64,000 nt of DNA, taken from contig CM049322.1 of NCBI GenBank assembly GCA_026874595.1, positions 52,357,386-52,421,385 of the forward strand, in the 5' to 3' direction. Position 1 is the first letter of the stretch; each line of letters begins with the position of its first letter. The notes under the pieces are model-generated. The model saw only the letters and a list, made by a program, of their open reading frames with translations, did not search any database and was not told where the DNA came from. Below are positions 46,901-56,960 of the stretch, piece after piece. Position numbers and translations under genes: made by a program. Origin of the DNA: Sipunculus nudus. Its lineage: Eukaryota > Annelida > Sipuncula > Golfingiida > Sipunculidae.

Positions 46901-49900
46901 ATTGTGCAGATTTTAGATTTGACTTTGCAATCTCACAAGCATTGTGTAGTTTAGTTCGAATGTCTGAGACATACTGCAGTAAACAAAGAGAATCAGGATT
47001 TTCACAAAAGAGTTTTTCTTTAAGCAGTTTCAATGGACCTCGAACAGAGTGTCCAAAAACTAGTTCAAAGGGAATGAAACTCAAGGACTCTTGAAAGGAT
47101 TCTCTGACAGCAAACAGCAATAGGTGGGTTCCTTCATCCCAGTCTTTCTGTGTGTCATAGCAATAAGTCCTGATCATGTTTTTTAATGTCTGGTGAGAAC
47201 GCCGAGGGCGCCCTGACTTTCTGGATGGTATGACGAAGAGCTGCACTGTTTTATACGTAGCTCAAGCATGACTTGTTGGAATAAATCAGACATAAAATTA
47301 GACCCTTGGTCAGACTGGACGGATTTTGGTAATCCAAAAGTTGTAAAAAACTTGGTCAGAGCTTTGACAACACTTCTGGCATAAAGTTTTCGCAATGGTA
47401 TTGCCTCAGCGAACCTGGTAGATGCGCACATAATTGTCAGCAGGTATTCATGTCCAGATTTTGTTTTGGGCAGTGGTCCAACACAATCAACAATAATCCT
47501 ACTGAATGGTTTCTCGAAAGCAGGAATAGGCCTAAGTGGGGCCTTAGGAGGATTCTGATTGGGCCTGCCTACAATATGGCATGTATGGCATAATTTACAA
47601 TATTATACAACATCTTTTCTAAGGTTAGGCCAATAGAAATGTGTACTAAATTTCTGACAAGTTTTATTTATACCTAAATGGCCAGACAAAGGAGCCTCAT
47701 GTGCCATGCTTAGAACTTCACTTGCGAAAGCTTTTGGGCATTACTATTTGATGTTTGATGGTCCACTCATCATCAGCGCATACATCAGGTGGTCGCCATT
47801 TACGCATAAGCACTCCATTTTTGACATAGAAACAAATTGGGTTCTGTGAAACTCTTTAGAAACTGCCCTGGGAAACAAACATGAAATATAAGGGTCCTTA
47901 TGCTGTTCCGCGATAAGTTCTGACCTTGAGAATGCTGCAATAGTGACTCCCAGAGTGTTATTATCTGGACCATTATCCTCATGTGGGTTTTTCTTGGCCA
48001 TAGATCTAGTTAAGCACATGAAGGATACAAACCAGGAATTTCCTGACTTTCCAGATTAGTGTCCTGATCAATTGACGGCTTTTCTGTCACTATTGGTACA
48101 GGCTGTTTTTTATCACCTGCAACATCATTGCCTAGTAGCAACTGAATTCCCTTAAAGGGTAAAGTAGTTCTTATGCCCACCGTATACTGTGAAGCGGAAC
48201 TGAAGTGTGCCTGTCTTAAAACACACCATTAACAAGTGCATGTGCACCAGTAAAGGACCTATTAGAAAATGGCAAAGTATTTGCTAACATGAGAGTCTGG
48301 CATGAAACAGTGTCCATCCAAATATTAATAGGGGTAGAATCTGAAAAATCACTTGAAAGTGATACAAAACCATCATGTATGAATGGCTCAAATAACTCCA
48401 TTTCAGAGTCTGGAGAGGAATCTACTACCTCAACCTCATCAAACAAGGAACTGTCATTAAAGGTGTCAGTCATAAACTCTGTGTCAGAGTCATCTAAGGA
48501 ATTTTCATAATTTTTATCATGAAACTCTTCATGGGAGTCAACAGAGGAATTTTCCTCAGCAGAAACAAACTTTTGTTTGTCATAAGAGGGCCTGGCCTCA
48601 TTTGAAATACTCTAGCAAGAGTCATAAAAGGACTTAGCCTCGTTTAGAGAACACTCCTCGCAGGAGTCTTGAAAGGACCTAGCCTTATTTAATTCCTCGC
48701 AGGAATCAACTGAGGTTTTTACCTCGCAAGCTACGGATTCTTCTTTGGATTCAGAAGGCACGTGGGCCTCCGTAGCATCAAACTCTTTACTAGAGTCAAT
48801 AAAGGAGTTGTATCCCTTATTTACATGAAAAGAGCCTGGCTCTTGTACTATGCTATGCATAGATTTTGAAACAAAACCAGAAGGTTTGCTATTTGGTCTA
48901 TTCGCAAGTTTCCAGCAGTCAGATATTAGATGACCTTCCTTCTTGCAGTAATTACAGATTTTCTTTGAAAATGACTGGTCTTTGTTGGACTTAACAGTAA
49001 CGTGGACTGAGATGAAGCTATGGGCTTTGCTGAACTATCAGGACTACTAGTACTGGGAGACTGCGCTGTAAACTTTTTTTGACCATACTGTTTTACATTC
49101 TTATTCCTGAATGAATGGTGTGATTTGCTAGTAAAGGACATTTTAAATTTTCAGCTACCTTCTCAAAGTGTAAAAATTTTTATCAACCTCTTTTTCTTGA
49201 AAAGTCGGGACAAGTCTCATGTGTTTAGTAACATGAAAACTGTGAGTTGGGGCAGCAGTTAGACTATGTTCTACTTTAAGTCTTTCTAACTCCAGTCGTT
49301 TTAACTCAATATCTTTTCTAGTCTTTCTCTTTCTAACCTTTCATGTTCTTCCATCTCTTCTCTCTGTTTTTTCTTTTTCTAATTCTAACTGTTTTAATGC
49401 TAGCTCATGTTGCATTTCTAACTTCTTTTATTCCAATTGCATAGCAAGGCTATCATTTTCTGATGTTTCAACTTCAGTCTCTTCAATTAAACCTTTGCTA
49501 ACTAGATCTTGCATGATTTTACCAATGATATCAGGCTTTCTCAAAGCTTTTTTCACACTTAGCCCTAAGTGTTGTCCCAAACGCAACAACTTTTCTTTTG
49601 ACAACTGTTCAAGTTGATCAGGGTCAGGATCGTCAACAAATGTCTCAGGTTTGAAATCTGCCATGTTAAGATGTAAAAACAATATAAAAAAACCACTGAG
49701 ATAAATCCTGTAATTAATGTACTGTAAACAATATGTAATCTTGTAAACAATGTATGATAAAACAATGTCCAGGTCAAGGCCTAATAAATTTGAAACTATT
49801 GAACTTCCCGACGAGAGCCCCCACTTTTAAATATGTTACGGAACCTAATATAAACAGATTACGTATGCGTGATGAACACAAACTCTGTAACAGAGATAAA

Positions 49901-50934
49901 ATAAAATCCTGGAGAAAGTCTTTGAAAATCTATAATTGCCGCATTAGTCTGATAAGGTCCTAGAATCTGACACACGCTTCTGCGTCCGTTGGAATCTGCT
50001 CTGCTGCTCTCTCTCTGCCTCTAAAAAACAGTTCCTTTATATACCTTCACACCCCAAAGCCGAGAATTTTCCACTTCTCGAACAGTCTATAACGACCCTA
50101 CTCAACAGTAAACACGCGTTTCAGGAATTCTCTAGAAAACATCGCCGTGCCTCTACACACCATGGTGTACACGTGATCTCGCCCCAAGCCAGCATAACAA
50201 CAAGAGTTCAACCAGTACGGATTAAACATAGAATGTAACATGCGGCCAGACACGAACGCCACAACAGGAGCTACGCCCGTGCCACACAATAAAAAGAGCA
50301 CCTGTAACACTTCGTAACAATATTATTACTAAACAATCCGTATATCAAAGGTTGGTCTTTATTCCAGGAGGTTGGAAGTTAGACCAAAGGCTTCGGAGGG
50401 GTGTAAATACGACCTATGTCAGCGCAGGTGCCGATGTAAGTCCCGGATGTGCCAGTTGATTTATCTGTACCTACAAATTGATTGCAGGGTCGAGAAAGAT
50501 AAAAAGTTTATACGAAATTTGGTTAAAACAGAATTTACTCATAATATACTTTGCTTTGGCTGGTTAATATACGAAATATTACAAAATCTTTGCTCAGATG
50601 TCAAATTAGTCGTAAAAAAGGTGATATTTGTATCATTTGAGCCCCGCATGCTCCTGTTAGTAACTTAAGTGTCATACTACATGTATAGCGTTTTATTTTA
50701 CCAGTACATTACTGTGGTGAACCAGGGGAAGGACTGAATTCTTTCGTGAAAGGGAGCTACTACGTGAATGACACAGCTACATACAGCTGCCAACCAGGAT
50801 ACTTTGGCCCCAAGGGTGTCCTGAGGAAGGTGGTCACATGTCAACCAAATGCATTCTGGGATACTGAACCACTACATTGTCCAGGTTAGGAATATGTTTT
50901 CATAGCTTGAATTACAAATTCGAATATGTATGTA

Positions 50935-50983
<49 letters not shown>

Positions 50984-53106
50984 TTTTTGCATACAATAGC
51001 TTTTTGCGCAACTGCATTTTTTTAAATATGCATAAATTGTTTATAGAATTTATTAATTTATATGTATATAAATTTATGAGCATAAGTAATAACAGCGATA
51101 ATTACAGCTGTAGTAGCAGTGGATATTTAACATAGAACGTTTAATTTGGGAATGTATCCATTTTTAATCTGTGTGTTATATCCAAAATATTTTATAACAA
51201 TTTTTAATAAATAATCTATTTTTTTCTTTTTATTCAGTTATTGATTTTTAACATTTATTGCTAAACCCTGACTTAAAAATGTGAATTTCCTTATAATAAT
51301 GCGTATGAGTATGCTTTTATATTACGAATAAGTATCAAAATGCAAGGCCTAACATTTTTACCAAGGAGAGGCTCGGGCTAGGTTCCAAGACCTTTCTGAC
51401 GTAAGCGCTCTGCAGGTCCTTTCACGTCTTTAAGCCTTAACCAATGAATTATTAATTTGTAAATAAAACTTTAAAGGGTACATTCGTGCAATTATAGATC
51501 AGGAACTGAAGAGCGTATACAGGAAAAGGATGAGCGAGAGAGAATGTGCTAGCATGTGCAGTGCCCAAGAAATGCCTAAATGTGGACGATTCGAAATGGC
51601 CAAGGATGCGTGTACCCTGGTAGCAGAAAAGCCGCTGCAGTATCCTCCTAGTTGTGGCTTGGGCATGTACAAACTCATCTGGACTCACAGTAATGGTAAT
51701 CTATGTCACTAAAGATTCCGCTACATATCACTGTATTGAATTAAAAAAAAAGTGAATTTAGGATGTTTTATAAATGATCCGTTTTAAACAGATAACATCG
51801 TACGCCAGGCTTCAAGACCAAAATATCTAATCGGGCTTTAGTTTCGGTGTAACCAATGTTAAGTAAGGGTGATACAATTGATATGAATATGTGAGGCATG
51901 AACATAAGAAAAATGACTATGATATGTTTTTACATTGATTTAAGTCTAGTGCTCTATTTTTCAGGTTGCCCTCCTAGATTCAGTCACTCACTCCTGTCTG
52001 AAGATGTCGATTCCTGCTACAAGTACCTGCCCGTTGCCGTGAACTGGTACAGAGCAAACGACGTGTGTGCCAGATACTCCAGCGTTTTGGCCAGCATTGA
52101 GACAGAAGGGGAACAGCGCCACCTCGAACGAATGTTGAAAGAAATGGATTCTTTAGGTAATATTTGCTCTATGTTCTTAAAAAATAAATTATCGTTTTCG
52201 AGAAATGAATTTGTCACATTTTATTATCACACAGACGTGAGCTTAAGAGTGAATGTACCTAATGCATTTGGCCTATAAATGTAATATAAGGCTGTTTTAA
52301 GCAGTTGACATAGGTTAGATATTTTTCATTCATTCCTTTCATTCGCAAATATAGGTCACGTTTAATTTAGTTCTATATATAGAAATTTTTACAAGTCTAG
52401 ACATTTCATTATAGCGCGCTGAAAGTGAAATACACCATTCCATCTAATATATGGATATGTTTATCGGCGTCCCTAATAAAGAAAATTTCAGATCTTATCA
52501 TATCTAAAAAAAGTAGTAACGTAGTGCTTTAACATCCACCATTCGTTTTGTTTCCCTCCTGCTAAAAGCTGCCAGTCATCAGCTAATCAAATGACCATCC
52601 GAACAAAAAGCGTTGCATCAGAGGGAAATGTTTGTACAGTTCAGATTTATCTGTAAAATTTTGGTTGAATGTACTGGGATACATCAGGCAATTTTATCTC
52701 TTCCGATGATAAAGAACTCAGCAAAAAACATAGCGACCGTTTCGTGCATCAAAGTTATAATTCATGCATAGTTTATTAGGGTTTGGAATATATATGCGTG
52801 CGTGTGTTTTAAAGTTAAATCGAACATATGAGGGACTTCACTGTTTGGCCTGCCTTTCGAATCAAATTTTGTGTAGATATTTAACCCAAGTAGCAAATTA
52901 TAAGCATACACAAACCAAAAGATCATGATACAAATATGCCAATTTAATTTTTCTTTAATTTTACTTATAAACGTTTTACTTTCCGTTTCCAATCAAGGCA
53001 TATTTGTTTCTCGTTTAAACTAAACTGAACGTTTTGTTTTCTATTTTCCTTTGTTTTCTTTGTTGCTAAGTTGGAGGATGTTACAATTTTGAACTTACTA
53101 ATTTTG

Positions 53107-53163
<57 letters not shown>

Positions 53164-53571
53164 CTCTGTTTAACTTTCTTTAGAAATAAAGAATATTTAG
53201 TTTAAGTTACTCTTTTCACCAGATTTATTGCCTGTTTTATCTCATTTTTTTAACGCGGAGGCAAACTTTATTTCTCCATATAACAAATTTACATCTTAAC
53301 ATTTCACGAATGTTTCTTTTCCATTTGCTAAGAATACATCTATACATCCGGTAAAGGGCGATACTTAAAGTTTCGATGGACAGCCACAAACAGCCCAGTG
53401 TCATATTTGAACTGGCAACCAAATGAACCAAACAACGGCAAAGAGGCGTGCATTGCCCTGCGAACAGGATATTCCTATAGATGGATAGACAGTGCCTGTA
53501 TGGAGGCCCGAAGTGTGCTCTGTGAAATTAAATTGCAGACCAAGGATGAATACATGAGAAAACAAAAATAG
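43922..53571 (+). CDS. Secreted multi-domain C-type lectin gene (Cys-rich, CCP, PAN-like, CTLD), start exon missing
   Basis: Eight exons join in phase through GT-AG introns: 43922-43970, 44477-44631, 44816-44934, 50368-50435, 50705-50884, 51477-51695, 51965-52156 and 53333-53571. They total 1,221 nt, or 406 residues plus stop. Domain order: a signal-peptide core, an unrecognised Cys-rich region, a short Cys-rich linker, a CCP/sushi domain, a PAN/apple-like domain and a long-form C-type lectin domain. There is no membrane segment after the signal, so the product is probably secreted. By family it would bind glycans or other ligands in immunity, adhesion or matrix. A stop lies directly upstream of the first listed exon, so the initiator Met must come from an earlier exon I could not place. 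An antisense retrotransposon occupies most of the third intron. Alternative exon choices are possible. Confidence 0.82.
44477..44631 (+). CDS. Lectin gene exon: Cys-rich region, first half
   Basis: Acceptor TTTCCCTCCAG, donor GTAAGT, phase 1 to 0. The exon begins GWFDVTHGITHSSC and contains CSCSNPLNCVRSYF and NDICTAEY. It holds six cysteines in 52 residues. I do not recognise the domain. It continues into the next exon. Confidence 0.75.
44816..44934 (+). CDS. Lectin gene exon: Cys-rich region, second half
   Basis: Acceptor TTTTCAAG, donor GTAAGA, phase 0 to 2. It reads AVVTCKRASES, then INGTGVSCPRG and YLKPW. The next intron (44935-50367) is 5.4 kb, of which about 5.0 kb is the antisense retrotransposon. 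The original intron was therefore under 500 bp. Confidence 0.75.
45355..46400 (-). pseudogene. Reverse transcriptase and partial RNase H of the Gmr1-type element
   Basis: The RT starts after HPYRLN near 46355. It carries NWSSPCIL, DGSYRMCADYRKLNS, MPFGMKNSPATFQR and the catalytic YIDDLIVYSD (about 45930-45960). The frame is broken by stops and shifts at about 46130-46330. A deletion joins FLGH (near 45780) to a later YYRK segment. RNase H keeps its first acidic motif (VDASDTAAGAVLL), TIEKECLAL and VFSDHNPL, then ends near 45360 in unrelated AT-rich DNA. It cannot encode a working enzyme. Confidence 0.85.
46690..47620 (-). pseudogene. Integrase of the Gmr1-type element
   Basis: The zinc-finger end reads YCKLCHTC (about 47575-47595), preceded by an in-frame TAA. 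The core has the three acidic residues in IIVDCVGPLP, SDQGSNF and YHPESQG, with DD35E-like spacing. A one-base change after QGAL (about 47210) shifts the frame, and the next frame continues HQTLKNMIRTYC. The C-terminal part has ARYFGPYIVD, the GPY/F module typical of Ty3/gypsy integrases. Its position upstream of the RT defines the unusual domain order. Confidence 0.85.
48060..48475 (-). pseudogene. Retropepsin of the Gmr1-type element, active site altered
   Basis: The expected D-T-G active-site triplet reads DTVS (INIWMDTVSCQTLML, about 48296-48330). The aspartate is kept but the glycine is lost. A frameshift follows GAHALVNGVF near 48216. The conserved LPFKGIQLLLGNDVAGDK appears in another frame at about 48105-48160. 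The enzyme would be dead even without the frameshift. Confidence 0.7.
48890..49664 (-). pseudogene. gag remnant of the Gmr1-type element, capsid region missing
   Basis: An ATG at 49664 opens MADFKPETFVDD and then an alpha-helical stretch (LEQLSKEKLLRLGQHLGLS). After in-frame stops near 49427 the Glu/Lys-rich coiled segment and VTKHMRLVPTFQEKEVDK follow. The reading then jumps to sequence preceding a CCHC knuckle, CNYCKKEGHLISDC (about 48925-48965). The capsid core expected between these parts is absent, which indicates an internal deletion near 49140-49160. Confidence 0.75.
49806..49823 (-). other. Probable primer-binding site of the Gmr1-type element
   Basis: On the minus strand TGGGGGCTCTCGTCGGGA lies 10 bp inside the LTR end. 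It resembles the complement of a tRNA-Pro 3' end with a two-base insertion and a one-base gap. The offset from the LTR is larger than usual. Confidence 0.4.
49834..50309 (-). repeat. 5' LTR of the Gmr1-type element
   Basis: It is 476 bp with TGTTACAGG...CCGTAACA ends and a TATATAAAG box (about 50035-50043). It is related to the longer solo LTR at 26812-27587 and lacks about 300 bp of that LTR's 3' half. No matching 3' LTR exists at the other end of the element. Confidence 0.85.
50368..50435 (+). CDS. Lectin gene exon: short Cys-rich linker
   Basis: A 68-nt exon between TTTATTCCAG and GTAAGT, phase 2 to 1. It reads RLEVRPKASEGCKYDLCQRR. It is needed to connect 44934 (phase 2) with 50705 (phase 1): joining those two exons directly would create a stop. 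This strongly supports its use. It starts only 58 bp from the inserted LTR. Confidence 0.75.
50705..50884 (+). CDS. Lectin gene exon: CCP/sushi domain
   Basis: A symmetrical phase 1-1 exon of 180 nt encodes one complement-control-protein module. The four cysteines lie in HYCGEPG, ATYSCQPGYFG, VVTCQPNAFWD and LHCP, with the usual Tyr, Gly and Trp positions. CCP modules typically occupy one symmetrical exon, as here. Confidence 0.88.
50937..50980. repeat. (TA)n microsatellite in lectin intron
   Basis: TA tract 50 bp downstream of the CCP exon donor. Confidence 0.95.
51477..51695 (+). CDS. Lectin gene exon: PAN/apple-like domain
   Basis: A symmetrical phase 1-1 exon of 219 nt. It reads SVYRKRMSERECASMCSAQE, then PKCGRFEMAKDACTLV and SCGLGMYKLIW. 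The ECASMC...C-x-RFE...CTL pattern fits PAN/apple modules, which bind proteins or carbohydrates. The assignment rests on the pattern only. Confidence 0.7.
51965..52156 (+). CDS. Lectin gene exon: C-type lectin domain, first half
   Basis: Acceptor TATTTTTCAG, donor GTAATA, phase 1-1. It begins GCPPRFSH and contains DSCYKY, NWYRANDVCARYSSVLASIE and then HLERML. The extra N-terminal cysteine pair marks a long-form CTLD. Confidence 0.88.
53109..53161. repeat. (TA)n microsatellite in lectin intron
   Basis: TA tract in the last intron of the lectin gene. Confidence 0.96.
53333..53571 (+). CDS. Lectin gene last exon: C-type lectin domain, second half
   Basis: After TTCCATTTGCTAAG the exon reads EYIYTSGKGRYLKFRW, then YLNWQPNEPNNG, ACIAL, WIDSACMEARSVLCE and a short basic tail to TAG at 53569. 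EPN is the mannose-type calcium-site triplet. The usual WND is WID here, so one Asn ligand is lost. All conserved cysteines are present. An AATAAA at about 54239 could serve as the polyadenylation signal. Confidence 0.88.
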
Positions 53572-55480
53572 AACAATGTCAAGAACAATTCCCTACAACT
53601 GGACCTCTTCTTTCATTTAGCTACGTCTCTCACTCAGCGAAAAGCCAATCAGTAACTGTACACTCGCCTCTTAATTTATTATGAAACGTTATTTCGAGAC
53701 TGTAATGTAGATCATCATCTTTATCCTGATCCTGTCCAAGATAGTGTCTATTTTGTTCAGAATTATGTATATTTTATTTATTGCTTTCCTGAGGAAAGTT
53801 ATTAAATCTGATGATATTTTTAAAAATTATTCAAATATTATGATGGTATGGGAAATGGGGATACATATTGATGTATTTTCTTGTTTTATCGTGATAAAAA
53901 TATTCTAATTTTCAGGGTAAGCTCTTAAACGTTAACCTTCAATATTTAAAATCGTGGCATATCAAGCATAAATTATATACTTTTACTGTTACTTATTTGT
54001 TATATCTATTACATGGTCTTAATCGATTTGGGATGTTCATGTACAATACCTGAATTTCAGACTCTGGCTGTTTCTGGTGTTTAAGAGTGCCTGAAACCAA
54101 ACATAAATGGTGAATTTCTACTAGACTTTTTTTTTAATTCTGTGTTTGAAGGTCTTTGGTTGCATTTTGAATCAATATATTTATGTACATTTATCTCATG
54201 TGGTAATTGCTCCAGGTACCTTTGGTACTTCGACAAAGGAATAAAAGAAATCCATACTCATTAAATGGGCACTTTCTTCATCAGATAGTAGATGTATTAT
54301 TAGTAGCCATGGTTCTTACCTCTTAAATATATGTGCACATATATTAAAGCTTCGCAGTTGAGAGTATATGAATCCTTTTATTTCCTGTTTTAACAAAATT
54401 AAAAATTGTTTTTATCAATGTAATATTCTTTGGTAAATCTGGACTATATATTTCAAGTTGATTAATGGAACGTTTGATGTCTGATATTCCGTGATAGGTA
54501 TGCATATTTTAACGTAGCCTGAACTTATAAAAGACCCACCCCAAGGGCTTCTTTTACCAATATAACTTAGGTGTGTTATTCTTTCAACTGTTTATCTAAC
54601 GAATAACTCGTTCAGAATATATGAAGTAATGCACGTTGTTGTACACATGAGTTTTACTTGTAATTTCGCCCCATGTAATTGTATACAATGGTGGTATATT
54701 GTATATATTCAAATATTACATTTTATATTTCGGCACGTGCAACTTAACAATAATTGTCACAGGCAATATATAGGTCAAGTCGTTTTATAGTGAAATAGCA
54801 CTGAATCACCGACATATTATATACCGCAAATGATATTTCATTTGGGTCACTCAATACACGCACACAAAAATATAATAAATATATGTATAATTTTTAATGT
54901 TAGACATCCTTGCTTGAAATGTAAGACCCCTTTAAAGTAGTAACGAAAGGGGTTCTATAAATAAGAACAATATCTTTGTCAAATTGTGGTAATGTATATT
55001 GAATCAGCAATATATAAATTCATGTTTCTTGCTCGTCAAAATAAAGTCAGCTGTATTGTGACACAGGTGTTACTGTTTGTTTTTGCATTTTTGCCTTACC
55101 ATCTACCTTTGCGTTTGTAAGAACACTTGTATCTTCCAATGAAACTTTCTTGCAGAATTAAATATACCTCATGGTATTTATAATTACTAAAACTAGCATG
55201 CCCTATGCTCATGTGCATGCAATGAAATATGCCTTTTTTATTATATTTTCTCCTTTCTATTTTTGTGTGTGAGGAAACCGCCTGAATCTTTTTTTTTAAT
55301 TCTAACTTAACTAAGTATATATGTACTTTTGCCGAATTCCATTCCGATTTCGGACTTCGTAACTGGGCAGTATCAAACGCTTCCTCTCATGTTTAAATCC
55401 TGACTACTGCACCTGCGGACCCTAGGTCTCCCCATTACTGGGTCATACCATCGAGGAAACCTTGAAAGGCCCACTCGTTA
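53572..55480. other. Lectin 3' region and non-coding stretch
   Basis: Probable 3' untranslated sequence, followed by AT-rich sequence without any gene. Confidence 0.5.
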
Positions 55481-55640
55481 TCGAGTGAAACACGGCAGTT
55501 GGAAACGGCCATCCCACGAAGACTGCAGGGCTCTCACCCTTGGTGGAGGCCGACCGTGAAAAGTCTCACCGCCTCGGCTGAGATTCGAACTCACGATCTC
55601 CCGGTTTTGAGTCCTGTGCTCTACCCAAAGCCACAGTACC
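55480..55640 (-). mobile_element. tRNA-derived SINE, reversed copy
   Basis: Read on the minus strand it gives TGGCTTTGGGTAGAGCACAG (A-box region) and GTTCGAATC (B-box, 55582-55590), then GAGGCGGTGAGACTTTTC. This is the same family as 23298-23535. Confidence 0.75.
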
Positions 55641-55724
55641 TTTAGACAAAGTAAAAATTAAAGATAAACGGCTTTCCGGTGTAGTTATAATGTTCTCGTG
55701 TATTTGATCAGATTTAAGAAAAAA

Positions 55725-55995
55725 CATAAAGGGGCCGTCACATATTCAAAACGGAGTCCGTCCGAGGAAAGGGCATTTTCGGCAGGAATACGGCCGGTGT
55801 TTGCGCGATGACTGCGGACTCCGCCGCGATTTTTAGGGGTCGGTCGACGTTCGCAGGGCAATCTGTTTTTAATTAAGCGATTTTCCAATGGCAATTTTTG
55901 AAGTTGCAGAGCTCGTAAACAGGTCGCCCGTAGGTCGCTCGAGTAGCGGCCAACATGCGATTGATATTTGGGCAGCAATCCGACGATTTTAGACG
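55725..55995. other. GC-rich segment, possible transposon terminus
   Basis: A GC-rich stretch starts GGGGCCGTCACATATTC and contains many CG dinucleotides (GGCCGGTGTTTGCGCG, CTCCGCCGCG). Its sharp contrast with AT-rich flanks resembles the Harbinger termini at 11.5-12.4 kb, but no matching partner end was found. Confidence 0.3.
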
Positions 55996-56289
55996 GATTT
56001 TTGTCTTAAAATACGGACGCTGCTTTATTTATAATATGAAGCTTTAGAAATAAAATTGCCTGTTCTTGTAAACCGATGGAAATTGTAAAAACAGACCTTC
56101 ATGCCATGATGCCAAGGTAAATCTGACACTCATCTGTGATTCTTTCGAGACTTCCCTATGTTGCATTTGAGGTTATAAGTCTAACGCCTTAACCATATGG
56201 ATTACAGAATCAGACAATACCCAAATCCAAACATTAGGGTCATAAGTATATTTTAGTTATAAGATGGCTTTTTGCATAAATTCGATATG

Positions 56290-56310
56290 GACTAAATTAA
56301 GAAGAACAGC

Positions 56311-56382
<72 letters not shown>

Positions 56383-56960
56383 GTTGAATTAAAGCTGGAA
56401 ACCTTAACCCGATTAATCAATTTGTCGCGAAGCCAATAGGAGACAATTCTATGGACACAGAAGTTTTACATTTCTTTACAAACGACGAATGCATCCAATC
56501 CCTTTGAGCTGATGCGTGAGCTATTAACCTTACACCAGACAAACTGATTGAAAACATCCATTATCTCAGCTTAAGGGCTTAAACGTATCCTCCAAAGTCC
56601 TATATGCATTTTAGTTTCAATAAGAATTTCTCTTTTGACGCTGAGAACCTGGTCGACCTTTCCAAGGGAGACTTTCCGTGGAGCCCGACTTTGAATTTCA
56701 GTCATGTAAGTTGACACCAATTCTTCATGTTGGCACTTGTAATAAAAAAATATATCATATGTTCATTATTGAACTGTCATTTCCCTCCGTTTAAACATAT
56801 GTTCCGGTGTTGGCATAGGTTTTCCAATGAGGTATACTTTCAACTGTAAAACATTATCATCATTATTCCCGAGCGTTTCGATTCTAGGGGCAGAATGAAT
56901 CAATTGGTCAGGTAGAGGTCCGGTGCTACTTCATTAAAAATTATAGTTATGTGACTTATA
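56290..56960 (+). repeat. Diverged third copy of part of duplicated block A
   Basis: After a (TA)n tract (56314-56379) it shares, in order, ATCCATTATCTCAGC, a TTTTAGTTTCAATAAGAATT segment aligned with mini-exon a, CATGTAAGTTGACA, and GGTCCGGTGCTACTTCATTAAAAAT with 22527-23065. Divergence is much greater than between the first two copies. No SINE is present. Confidence 0.55.

Larger units (their letters stand above)
45345..50309 (-). mobile_element. Ty3/gypsy-group retrotransposon with integrase before RT (Gmr1-type order), 3'-truncated
   Basis: On the minus strand, in order, lie an LTR (50309-49834), a tRNA-Pro-like primer-binding stretch, gag remnants with a CCHC knuckle, protease, integrase (zinc finger, DDE core, GPY module), reverse transcriptase with YIDD, and part of RNase H. 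Standard gypsy elements have RT-RNaseH-integrase; integrase first with gypsy-type sequences is the arrangement known from Gmr1-like elements. Stops, frameshifts, a missing capsid segment and loss of everything after mid-RNase H, including the 3' LTR, show that it is inactive. It lies antisense in an intron of the lectin gene. Its LTR edge is 58 bp from the next lectin exon. Confidence 0.85.

Noticed and set aside
48216-48510. Plus-strand Ser/Glu-rich frame
   Set aside because: It is antisense to the protease remnant of the retrotransposon.
44934-50705. Direct splice from the exon ending 44934 to the CCP exon at 50705
   Set aside because: The phases do not match and a stop arises at once; inclusion of the 68-nt exon at 50368 restores the frame.
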